Origin: Alphaproteobacteria bacterium
GTDB lineage: Bacteria; Pseudomonadota; Alphaproteobacteria; Rhodobacterales; Rhodobacteraceae
DNA length: 64,000 nucleotides
Assembly: GCA_030425185.1 (NCBI GenBank)
Contig: JAUIAU010000009.1
Span: 1 to 64,000 of the forward strand
Reading direction: 5' to 3'
Both the position numbers and the translations under genes were made by a program. A model generated the notes under the pieces. It had not been told where the DNA came from and did no database searches. It saw only the letters and a program-made list of their open reading frames with translations. This document shows positions 57,374-64,000 of this stretch, piece after piece. Numbering within the stretch: position 1 is the stretch's first letter; every line of letters begins with the position of its first letter.

Positions 57374-59172
57374 CAGAACGCCTGCCCGATGCCGATGTAG
57401 AGCTGTGCGCCGTCACCGCCGGGCCCCGAGACAGGCACGCCGACATCGACCCGGATCGGGCCGAGCCCGGTGTCGTAGCGCAGGCCGAGACCCGCCCCGG
57501 CATGCGTCGCCGTGCGGCCGCCGAACCCGGCGGTCTCGGACACGAAGCCGATGTCGGTGAAGGCAACGAACCCGAAGCGGTCGGTCACGCGGGCCCGCAG
57601 CTCGGCCGAGGCACCGAGGAAGCCAGCGCCACCGCTGCCCCCCGCGCCGGTGATGCCGAGGCCCTGGTAGGGCTGGCCGCGCACCGTGCCGCCGCCGCCC
57701 GACAGGAACAGGTCGTCGGGCCGGATGTCGGCCAGCGCCGGACCGATGACGCCGCCGACCTGCCCGCGAGCCGCGAAGACGAGGCGCTCGCCCAGCGCCC
57801 GGTAGAGCCGGGCATCGAGGCTGTAGCGCAGCCCGCTCGCATCGCCGCCAAGGCCGACGAAGGGCACGGCGTCGAGCGCGAGGTAGTCGCCGCCGCGCGG
57901 ATCGTTGGCGGGGTCGCGCCGGTCGCGGGTCAGGGCAATCGGGAAGGTCAGTTGCCGGAAGGTGCGCGACCCGGTGGCGTCATCCTTCTGCTGCACGCGC
58001 AGGCCGATGCCGAATTCGCCGGTCAGCGTCTCGTCGAACCGGCGTTCGAGACCGACCGCCACCTCGAACCCGAGACTGTTGTAGGCCGGTTCCTGCACCC
58101 ATTCGAGGTCCCCTTCGACATAGAGCGCGGTGTCCGCGTCAAAGGTCGCCGGCCGCGTGAAACGCCCGGTCAGACCGGCATCGATCCCGTTGCCGTTCCG
58201 GGCGCTGAGCAGGTCGGAGACCGTTCCGTCGAACCGCAGCCGCTCGGCGCCGCCGAAGAGATTGCGATGCAGCCAGAACCCGCTGAGCGTCAGGCCCTCG
58301 GTCGAACTCAGCTCGCCCCCGGCCCCGATCCGACGCGGGGCGGCATCCACCAGCGTCAACCCGATGTCGAGCGTGCCGTCGGGGTTCGCCGCCTCGGCCT
58401 CGGACAGGGCGACGGTCGAGAACGCACCACTCTGGCGCAGGCGGCGGGCCGCGTCCTCGATCGCCTGCGGCGAAAAGGTCTCGCCCGTGGGCAGGCCCGC
58501 GATGGCCCGGATCCGCGCGGCCCGGACGGCGCTGTCCTGCGGCACGGCGAGGGCGCCGAAGCGCAGGACCGGACCCGGCGTGACGGTCAGCCGCGCCTCC
58601 ATGCGGGCGCTGCGATGATCTGCCGTCAGCGACTGCCCGGTGACGGCGGCCTTGGCGTGACCCGCATCGCGCCAGCCGGACACCCCGGCGGAAGCGGCCT
58701 CGCGGATCGGGGCCAGCGTGGCGGGCTGCCCGGGCGCAAAGCCGGGCGGCAGGACGGTGCCGGGGGCAAGCGGACCGATCGCGGCTTGCCCGAAGGTGAA
58801 GCGGGCGCCCGGCACAACGGCGATCTCGACCCGCGATACCGGGCCGAGCGGGGCGAGGGCAGGCACGTCGGCCGCCTCCCGGCCATCGAGACGGATGGAG
58901 ACGGTCGCCGCGTAGTAGCCCTTTGCAAACAGGGTTCCCAGCAGGCGGGCATAGTCGGCGCGGGCCGCGGCGAGCACCTCCTGCGGGTCGGCCGGGACCG
59001 CGTCGCGCAGGCCCGAGGCCGCGTTCAGACGGTCCGTCAGAACGGGGTAGTCGCCCGACACCGACAGGGCCACCTCCTGCGCCACGGCGGCCGGGGCCCA
59101 TGGCGCGCACAGCAGCAGGGCGCACGCACCCGCATGCACCCGGCGCAGCGCCGATGGAAGAAGCGATCCCAT
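57373..59172 (-). CDS. tamA: Translocation and assembly module outer-membrane subunit TamA
   Basis: A 599-residue Omp85 protein. A signal peptide (residues 1 to about 32) is followed by POTRA-like domains (LFAKGYYAATVSIRLDGREA; GLPTGETFSPQAIEDAARRL) and a 16-strand barrel whose C-terminus ends in GDGAQLYIGIGQAF with a terminal Phe. The lid-lock motif is seen as LFLSGGGGTVRGQPYQGLGI. The ATG at 59172 begins the signal sequence; the far longer frame upstream is antisense to the LysR gene. It is directly coupled to tamB. Confidence 0.93.
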   Translation of the reverse strand: MGSLLPSALRRVHAGACALLLCAPWAPAAVAQEVALSVSGDYPVLTDRLNAASGLRDAVPADPQEVLAAARADYARLLGTLFAKGYYAATVSIRLDGREAADVPALAPLGPVSRVEIAVVPGARFTFGQAAIGPLAPGTVLPPGFAPGQPATLAPIREAASAGVSGWRDAGHAKAAVTGQSLTADHRSARMEARLTVTPGPVLRFGALAVPQDSAVRAARIRAIAGLPTGETFSPQAIEDAARRLRQSGAFSTVALSEAEAANPDGTLDIGLTLVDAAPRRIGAGGELSSTEGLTLSGFWLHRNLFGGAERLRFDGTVSDLLSARNGNGIDAGLTGRFTRPATFDADTALYVEGDLEWVQEPAYNSLGFEVAVGLERRFDETLTGEFGIGLRVQQKDDATGSRTFRQLTFPIALTRDRRDPANDPRGGDYLALDAVPFVGLGGDASGLRYSLDARLYRALGERLVFAARGQVGGVIGPALADIRPDDLFLSGGGGTVRGQPYQGLGITGAGGSGGAGFLGASAELRARVTDRFGFVAFTDIGFVSETAGFGGRTATHAGAGLGLRYDTGLGPIRVDVGVPVSGPGGDGAQLYIGIGQAF

Positions 59173-59191
59173 GTCTTTTTCGAACCTGCCG

Positions 59192-59200
59192 TTTTCCACA
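59192..59200 (+). promoter_or_regulatory. DnaA-type box TTTTCCACA (first of two)
   Basis: TTTTCCACA fits the relaxed DnaA consensus TTWTNCACA. It lies just upstream of tamA in the 107-base gap to the LysR gene. A second identical copy follows 21 bases later. Confidence 0.35.
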
Positions 59201-59212
59201 GGGCTAAGCGGG

Positions 59213-59221
59213 TTTTCCACA
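59213..59221 (+). promoter_or_regulatory. DnaA-type box TTTTCCACA (second of two)
   Basis: An identical TTTTCCACA in the same direction, exactly two helical turns from the first. The extended repeat is GTTTTCCACAG. A co-operative DnaA pair, or a site for another regulator of tamA, are both possible. Confidence 0.35.
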
Positions 59222-59279
59222 GAAGGGAACGTCCGAGTCACAGGCCCGGCGAAATCGGCGGGTTTTCGAGCAGCCGCCT

Positions 59280-60170
59280 TCAGGCGGGATCCGACCGCGT
59301 CACCAGCCAGTCGGCGAAGGTCTCGACGGCGCGCCCGCCCCGCTTGCTGCGGGCCACGAGATAGAAGGCATCGCGCGGGGCAAGCGGCGGCAGACCGGCA
59401 TCCACGAGGTGCCCCGCCGCCGTCAGCGCCCCGGTGATCGAGCGCCAGCCGAGCATCAGCCCGTGCCCGTCGAGCGCGGCTTGCGTGGTCTGGACGTAGT
59501 TGGTGAAGGTCTGCCCGCCGCGCCGCACCGGGGGCAGGCCGGTCAGGCGCAGGTAGTCGTCCCAGGTCACCCACGAGGTTTCCGGCGTGCGGACATGCAG
59601 CAGCGAGACCGCCGCAGGCGGCACGGGCCCGGCGAAGCGGGCGCGCAGTGCGGGCGCGCAGACGGGCCGGACTTCCTCGTCGAAGAGATGCCGCACAAGG
59701 CCGTCGGACCAGCGCCCGTGCCCGTAGCGGACCGCGATGTCGATGCCGTCGCCCAGCGCGGGAACCCCGTTCGGCGTGGTGACCACGTTCACGAAAAGAT
59801 CGGGATGGGCTTTGTAGAAGGCGGCAAGGCGCGGCATCAGCCAGTAGGTCGCCACCCCGACCGAACAGGCGACCGTCACGCGCGAGTCGCGCTGCTGGTC
59901 GGCCTCGCGCAGGGCGTCGAGGGCCTCGGCGATCTGGCCCAGCCCCTGCGTGATGGCGGTCGCAAGTGCCTGCCCGGCATCGGTAGGGCGGGCCGGACGG
60001 CGGGCGCGGTCGAGCAGGGCAACGCCCGCATGGTCCTCCAGTTGCCGCACGGCCTGGCTGATCGCGGGCTGGGTCACGTTCAGCTCGGCGGCCGCGGCCT
60101 GGATCGAGCCCGTGCGGGCTACGGCCGCGAAGGCGGTAAGCAGGCGGAGCGGGGGAAGAGCGCGCGACAT
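59280..60170 (-). CDS. LysR-family transcriptional regulator
   Basis: A 296-residue LysR regulator. The winged helix has LRLLTAFAAVARTGSIQAAA, AELNVTQPAISQAVRQLEDH and VALLDRARRPARPTDAGQAL; the effector domain runs from about residue 90. It resembles the GcvA-like branch (GIDIAVRYGHGRW). Its start lies within the palindrome-containing gap before the divergent dioxygenase gene, the normal arrangement for a LysR protein and its target operon. Autoregulation is likely. Confidence 0.95.
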   Translation of the reverse strand: MSRALPPLRLLTAFAAVARTGSIQAAAAELNVTQPAISQAVRQLEDHAGVALLDRARRPARPTDAGQALATAITQGLGQIAEALDALREADQQRDSRVTVACSVGVATYWLMPRLAAFYKAHPDLFVNVVTTPNGVPALGDGIDIAVRYGHGRWSDGLVRHLFDEEVRPVCAPALRARFAGPVPPAAVSLLHVRTPETSWVTWDDYLRLTGLPPVRRGGQTFTNYVQTTQAALDGHGLMLGWRSITGALTAAGHLVDAGLPPLAPRDAFYLVARSKRGGRAVETFADWLVTRSDPA

Positions 60171-60173
60171 AGG

Positions 60174-60189
60174 ATAACCATGGGGTTAT
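60174..60189. promoter_or_regulatory. Palindrome ATAACC-N4-GGTTAT, candidate LysR operator
   Basis: A perfect 6-bp inverted repeat four bases upstream of the LysR start codon and 86 bases before the dioxygenase start. Placement fits a site used for autorepression and for activation of the divergent operon. Confidence 0.55.
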
Positions 60190-60198
60190 ATTTCCTTC

Positions 60199-60213
60199 AA
60201 CGCAATCCGCGTT
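60199..60213. promoter_or_regulatory. Second palindrome AACGC-N5-GCGTT in the same gap
   Basis: A perfect 5-bp inverted repeat 10 bases beyond the first palindrome. Together they resemble the recognition and activation sites of LysR regulators. Confidence 0.45.
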
Positions 60214-60274
60214 ACGGCAGCGGCCCGGCGCGCCTAGCGTCAGCGCAAACATTCGCCTGTACCCGGAGGGCAGC

Positions 60275-61405
60275 ATGGACGGCGCGCAGATCGATACGGT
60301 GGTCCTGGAAGAGAACGGCCTCAGCCTGACGCTTCCAGACGGAACCCCCGCCTATTTCAACGCCTACTGGCTGCGCGACAACTGCCCGACCTCGTTCGAC
60401 GCCGAGACGCGCGAGCGGGTGTTCGACATCTTCCACCACGCCAGTGTCCCGCGCCCGGCCTCGGCCCGGATCGACGGCGACGCGCTGGTGGTGGACTGGA
60501 GCGGCGAGGAACACGTCTCGCGCTACCCGCTGGCGATGCTGGCGCTCTACGCGGGCGGCGCGCCCCGGCCCGATCCCGCCGACCTGCCCCGCAGGCTGTG
60601 GTACGCCGACCATTACCCGGCGATCACCCGCGTTTCGCACCCGCTGCTGCTCGACAGCGCCGACGAGCGCCGCCGCTGGATGGAGGCGCTGCTGGTCGAG
60701 GGCATCGCCATCGTCACCGACATGCCCGACAGCGACGAGGGGCTGACCCGGACCGCCGAGCTGATCGGCACGATCCGGCCCAGTTTCTTCGGCGCCTATT
60801 TCGACGTGCGCACGCACATCAAGCCGACCAACCTCGCCTACACCTCGAAGGCGCTGGAAATGCACACGGATGTCCCGTCGGAGGAACTGGCCCCCGGGAT
60901 CCAGTTCCTGCACTGCCGGGCCAACAGCGTGGAGGGCGGGCAGAACCTGTTCCTCGACGGGGCGGCGGTGGCCGAGGACCTGCGCCTGCGCGACCCGGAG
61001 GCGTTCCGCCTGCTCTGCGAGACCGAGGTGCCCTATTACAAGGAGCACGACGGGATCGACATGCGGGCCCGCCAGCGGGTCATCGAACTGGACCGCAACG
61101 GTGCGGTGTCGGGCGTGACGATCAGCCAGCACATGGCGGACATCTTCGACCTGCCGCAGCGAGTCCTCGACAGCTACTACCCCGCCTTCGTGACCTTCGG
61201 GCGGATGCTGCAGGAGGACAAGTACCTGATGCGCTTCACCCTGCGGGCGACCGAGTGCATCGTCTTCGACAACCACAGGATCGTGCACGGGCGCGCGGCC
61301 TATTCCGCGACCAGCGGCGAGCGCTACCTGCGCGGCACCTACACCGACCGGGGCGAGCTGCGGGGCCTGTACCGGGGCCTCGTCGGCGAGGGGCGCTTCA
61401 AGTGA
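60275..61405 (+). CDS. Gamma-butyrobetaine hydroxylase/TauD-like 2-oxoglutarate dioxygenase
   Basis: A 376-residue Fe(II)/2-oxoglutarate dioxygenase. The iron ligands are His197 and Asp199 (LEMHTDVP) and His338 (FDNHRIVHGRAAY), with the co-substrate Arg in ATSGERYLRG. The N-terminal domain (AYFNAYWLRDNCPTSFDAET) resembles that of gamma-butyrobetaine hydroxylase, but only one Cys of the zinc-binding set remains. The substrate is probably a trimethylammonium or similar acid but cannot be fixed. GGAGGGCAGC precedes the ATG. Its stop overlaps the aldolase start. Confidence 0.88.
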   Translation: MDGAQIDTVVLEENGLSLTLPDGTPAYFNAYWLRDNCPTSFDAETRERVFDIFHHASVPRPASARIDGDALVVDWSGEEHVSRYPLAMLALYAGGAPRPDPADLPRRLWYADHYPAITRVSHPLLLDSADERRRWMEALLVEGIAIVTDMPDSDEGLTRTAELIGTIRPSFFGAYFDVRTHIKPTNLAYTSKALEMHTDVPSEELAPGIQFLHCRANSVEGGQNLFLDGAAVAEDLRLRDPEAFRLLCETEVPYYKEHDGIDMRARQRVIELDRNGAVSGVTISQHMADIFDLPQRVLDSYYPAFVTFGRMLQEDKYLMRFTLRATECIVFDNHRIVHGRAAYSATSGERYLRGTYTDRGELRGLYRGLVGEGRFK

Positions 61406-62148
61406 AGGACGTGGCCGAGGACAGCACCCTGCAGGCGCTGCGCGTCGATCTGGCGGCCGCGTTCCGTCTGACCGCCCGCTTCGGCTGGCACGAGTCGGTC
61501 GGCAACCATTTCAGCGCAGCGGTCTCGGCGGACGGGCGCCGGTTCCTGATGAACCCGAAATGGCGGCACTTCGCTTCGATCCGGGCCTCGGACCTGTTGC
61601 TGCTGGACGCGGAGGACCCGAGCGTGATGGAGGGTCCGGAGGCGCCCGATGCCTCGGCCTGGACAATCCACGGCACGCTGCACCGGGCGCGCCCCGACGT
61701 CCGGGTCGTGCTGCACTGCCACCCGCCGCACGCGACGGCGCTGGCGACGCTGAAAGATCCGTCGATGCCGCCGATCGACATGAACACCGCCCGGTTCCAC
61801 CGGGATCTCGCGATCGACCTCGATTGCGGCGGGATTGCCGACGACGCGGCCGAAGGCGACCGGATCGCCGCCGCGCTCGGCTCGGCGTCGACCCTGCTGA
61901 TGGCGAACCATGGGGTCACCTGTACCGCCAGCACGGTCGCGGCCGCCTTCGAGCAGCTCTACTTCTTCGAAAAGGCCGCGCAGACGGTGCTGCTGGCGCA
62001 CGGCACCGGCAAGCCGCTGGCGGTGATGTCGGACGCGGTTGCCGCGAACACGGCGGAGGGCTGGAAGGCCTATGCCGGGATGGCGGATGCGCATTTCGCC
62101 TACCTGAAGTCGGTGCTCGACCGGGAAGAGCCGGATTACGCCGACTGA
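61402..62148 (+). CDS. Class II aldolase/adducin-family protein
   Basis: A 248-residue zinc-dependent aldolase fold. The segment RFGWHESVGNHFSAAVSADG, the metal ligands in VVLHCHPPHATALATL and the later His in LLMANHGVTC are present. Relatives cleave sugar phosphates (FucA) or decarboxylate 3-oxo-tetronate phosphates (OtnC); others act on hydroxy-ketoacids. The start is GTG and overlaps the dioxygenase stop by 3 bases, so the two enzymes are made together. The true substrate is unknown. Confidence 0.87.
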   Translation: MKDVAEDSTLQALRVDLAAAFRLTARFGWHESVGNHFSAAVSADGRRFLMNPKWRHFASIRASDLLLLDAEDPSVMEGPEAPDASAWTIHGTLHRARPDVRVVLHCHPPHATALATLKDPSMPPIDMNTARFHRDLAIDLDCGGIADDAAEGDRIAAALGSASTLLMANHGVTCTASTVAAAFEQLYFFEKAAQTVLLAHGTGKPLAVMSDAVAANTAEGWKAYAGMADAHFAYLKSVLDREEPDYAD

Positions 62149-62212
62149 CCGGCGCACCAACGGACAATGATCGACACGCCGGAACACGCATCGGCGGCAA
62201 CGGGAGAACATC

Positions 62213-63175
62213 ATGCAGGTCGGATTCATCGGGCTCGGGAACGTCGGCGGCAAGCTGGCGGGCAGCCTGCTGCGCAACGGGATCACCTTGAGTGTCCATG
62301 ACCTCGACCCGGCTCTCGTCGCCCGGTTCGTCGCACGCGGGGCCAGCGCGGGCGGGTCGCCCGCCGCGATGATGGACACCTGCGACGTGGTCATCACCTG
62401 CCTGCCTTCGCCGGCTGCCTCGGCCGCCGTCATGGCCGAGATGCTGCCGCAGATGGGTCCGGGCAAGATCTGGATGGAGATGTCCACGACCGACGCCGAC
62501 GAGATCCTGCGGCTTGGGTCCGAGGTCGCGGCCACCGGCGGCATGGCCGTGGAATGCCCGGTCTCGGGCGGGTGCCACCGGGCGGACACCGGCAACATCT
62601 CGATCTTCGCGGGCGGACCGCGCCCTGCGGTCGAGGCGGTCCTGCCGCTTCTCAAGCGGATGGGGCGGCGCATCCTGCACACCGGCGACCTGGGCACCGC
62701 GTCGAAGCTGAAGGTGATGACCAACTACCTCGCCACGGTGCACCTCGTTTCGCTGTGCGAGGCGCTGACGACCATGAAGGCGGCAGGTCTCGACCTCGCC
62801 ACCACCTACGAGGCGATCCGGATCAGCTCGGGAACCTCCTTCGTCCACGAGACCGAGAGCCAGCTGATCCTGTCCGGCTCGCGCGACGTGAACTTCACGA
62901 TGGACCTCGTGCAGAAGGATATCGGACTGTTCCAGAAACTGGCCGACATGCATGACGTGCCGCTGGAGGTGTCGCCGCTGATCATCGACATCATGGCGGA
63001 CGGGCAGCGCCGCTACGGCGAGCGGGCGCAGTCCGACCGGATCATCGAGCGGCTGGAGGAGGCGACCGGCCTCAGCATCCTTGCCGATGGCTTCCCGACC
63101 GAGCTGGTCGACGACGAGCCGGAGGAAGAAGGCTACGAGATCGTGCGCCCGGGCCTGCGGGCCGCCGCCGAGTAG
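62213..63175 (+). CDS. 3-hydroxyisobutyrate dehydrogenase-family oxidoreductase
   Basis: A 320-residue beta-hydroxyacid dehydrogenase. The NAD motif GFIGLGNVGGKLA is at residues 4-16, the substrate loop is ECPVSGGCHRADTGNISIFA, and the catalytic lysine lies in GTASKLKVMTNYLA. The last 25 residues are acidic and unusual (VDDEPEEEGYEIVRPGLR). With the class II aldolase it resembles the LtnD/OtnC pair of tetronate breakdown, but no OtnK kinase is seen. It is 64 bases after the aldolase gene and in the same direction. Confidence 0.88.
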   Translation: MQVGFIGLGNVGGKLAGSLLRNGITLSVHDLDPALVARFVARGASAGGSPAAMMDTCDVVITCLPSPAASAAVMAEMLPQMGPGKIWMEMSTTDADEILRLGSEVAATGGMAVECPVSGGCHRADTGNISIFAGGPRPAVEAVLPLLKRMGRRILHTGDLGTASKLKVMTNYLATVHLVSLCEALTTMKAAGLDLATTYEAIRISSGTSFVHETESQLILSGSRDVNFTMDLVQKDIGLFQKLADMHDVPLEVSPLIIDIMADGQRRYGERAQSDRIIERLEEATGLSILADGFPTELVDDEPEEEGYEIVRPGLRAAAE

Positions 63176-63190
63176 GCCGGGCGGCGCGCC

Positions 63191-64000
63191 TCAGCCCAGG
63201 CCGGCGACAACCAGCACCAGCGGGATGGTGACCACGGCGGCGAGCGTCTGCGCCACGATCAGCGCCGCCATGAACTGACCGTCCCCGCCCATCTGGCGGG
63301 TCAGAACGTAAGCCGTCGGCGCCGTCGGGATCGCCGCAAAGACGACGAGAACCAGTGTCGAAACCGGATCGAGCCCCGCCAGCCGCGCGATGAGCGCCGC
63401 CAGCGCGGGCATCGCCAGCAGACGCAGCGCGGACACCAGGGCGACCGGGGCCAGATCGCTGCGCAGCGTCTCGGGCCGGAGACCCGCCCCGACGCACAGC
63501 AGGCCGAGGGGCAGGCTGCCGCGCGCCAGCAGGTCGAGGAAGGTGCCCGTGCCGAACGGCAGGCCGGTTCCGGCGAAGGCCAGCGCCAGACCGGCAAGGC
63601 AGGCGAGGATCAGGGGGTTCTTGGCGAGGCTGCGCAGCAGGCCGACGCCGCCGGTCGGTGCGGCCGCATCGCGGAAGGCCAGCACCGACAGGACGTTGAC
63701 CAGCGGCACCGCAATTGCCAGCACGACGGCGGCGCGTTCGAGGCCCGCCGCGCCGCCGAGCGCTGTGACGAGGGCCAGTCCAAGGTAGGTGTTGAACCGG
63801 ATCACCCCCTGCATTGCCGGACCGAAGCGCCCGGGCGCCACACCGCGCAGCCGCCGGAAGACGACGAGGATCAGCGCCGCCAGACCGATCAGGGCAACGA
63901 CCGCGAGGCCGAGCTCGCGGATCTCGGGCGCCCGGACCGGCGCCCCCGACAGGGTGAAGACCAGCAGGGCGGGGAACAGCAGGTAGTAGTTCAGGCGTTC
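63191..64000 (-). CDS. AEC-family transporter, C-terminal part (runs off the window)
   Basis: A permease reads leftwards and is open at the window edge (270 codons seen). Hydrophobic helices include NYYLLFPALLVFTLSGAPV, VIRFNTYLGLALVTALGG, KNPLILACLAGLALAFAG, LPLGLLCVGAGLRPETLRSD and IPTAPTAYVLTRQMGGDGQF; this pattern with Pro-Thr-Ala is that of auxin-efflux-carrier (AEC) transporters for malonate, malate or other acids. It converges on the dehydrogenase gene, so it need not be part of that cluster, though an acid transporter would fit. Confidence 0.88.
   Translation of the reverse strand, partial: ERLNYYLLFPALLVFTLSGAPVRAPEIRELGLAVVALIGLAALILVVFRRLRGVAPGRFGPAMQGVIRFNTYLGLALVTALGGAAGLERAAVVLAIAVPLVNVLSVLAFRDAAAPTGGVGLLRSLAKNPLILACLAGLALAFAGTGLPFGTGTFLDLLARGSLPLGLLCVGAGLRPETLRSDLAPVALVSALRLLAMPALAALIARLAGLDPVSTLVLVVFAAIPTAPTAYVLTRQMGGDGQFMAALIVAQTLAAVVTIPLVLVVAGLG

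Noticed and set aside
54392-57400. 1002-codon open frame opposite tamB
   Set aside because: Low-complexity Arg/Gln/Gly-rich shadow of tamB; the minus-strand frame has the signal peptide and the TamB C-terminal domain.
41305-59221. Replication origin based on DnaA-type boxes
   Set aside because: The boxes are scattered over 18 kb, there is no cluster, A/T-rich unwinding region or dnaA/parAB neighbour.
59173-60276. Upstream extension of tamA giving a 967-residue protein
   Set aside because: The extension is antisense to LysR and has no homology; the ATG at 59172 starts a proper signal peptide.

Overview
The window is chromosomal DNA, visibly G+C-rich and densely packed, from an alphaproteobacterium. 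It most likely belongs to the Rhodobacterales (Roseobacter/Paracoccus/Rhodobacter relatives). The reasons are the pckA-chvI-chvG-hprK-rapZ-EIIA-ptsH order, the rpoZ-rsh-pdxJ-acpS-lepB-rnc-era run, a (2S)-methylsuccinyl-CoA dehydrogenase typical of the ethylmalonyl-CoA pathway, and several small families I associate with this order (DUF6473-like, DUF1491, DUF2062, DUF898 next to an M48 protease). I saw no rRNA, tRNA, insertion sequence, prophage or CRISPR array. All calls come from reading protein motifs and DNA by eye; no database search was run.

Layout. 1-126: start of tuf on the minus strand. 306-5625: a lipoprotein, then an apparent parC / DUF898 / M48 protease operon. 5753-11211: an SDR, a HIG1 protein with a cobalamin adenosyltransferase, etfBA with a strong terminator, a DUF6473-like protein and 3-hydroxybutyryl-CoA dehydrogenase. 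11215-18584: carbon and envelope regulation, with chvI, chvG, hprK, rapZ, a mannose-type EIIA, HPr and an acyltransferase reading left, and pckA reading right. The only gene-free stretch over 300 bases (16644-16985) separates chvI from pckA and holds LacI-type operator candidates. 18631-24761: a small cytochrome c, a TSUP permease, mcd, thpR, a DFR-like reductase, recO and a Pr6Pr membrane protein. 24740-32401: the rpoZ-to-era operon. 32492-36944: folK, a NYN protein, ispH, a methyltransferase, rnhA and a TRIC-like channel. 36949-39598: three tandem deformylase genes, fmt and a GlsB/YeaQ protein. 39693-46064: a PatB-type lyase, a glutathionyl-hydroquinone reductase, a degenerate receiver, cobC-cbiB and a lytic transglycosylase. 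46200-51060: smc and a polytopic membrane protein with a single cysteine. 51128-59172: an ECF sigma factor, a membrane-anchored VWA protein and tamA-tamB. 59280-64000: a LysR regulator divergent from a dioxygenase / class II aldolase / beta-hydroxyacid dehydrogenase cluster, and the end of an AEC transporter.

How the parts fit. The adenosyltransferase, ETF, hydroxybutyryl-CoA dehydrogenase and Mcd suggest acetyl-CoA assimilation through the ethylmalonyl-CoA pathway; cobC and cbiB supply the cobamide its mutases need. HPr, HPr kinase and an EIIA without sugar-specific EIIB/C/D look like a regulatory PTS wired to ChvGI and pckA. Translation and RNA genes (tuf, fmt/def, rnc, era, rsh, rpoZ) make up much of the rest.

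The items most worth follow-up are a conserved-looking deformylase paralogue with HQIDH in place of HEIDH, an 11-bp tandem repeat between mltB and smc, the single-Cys membrane protein with palindromes over its promoter, the sigma/VWA pair beside TamAB, the LacI-type sites before pckA, and the LysR-controlled dioxygenase cluster.
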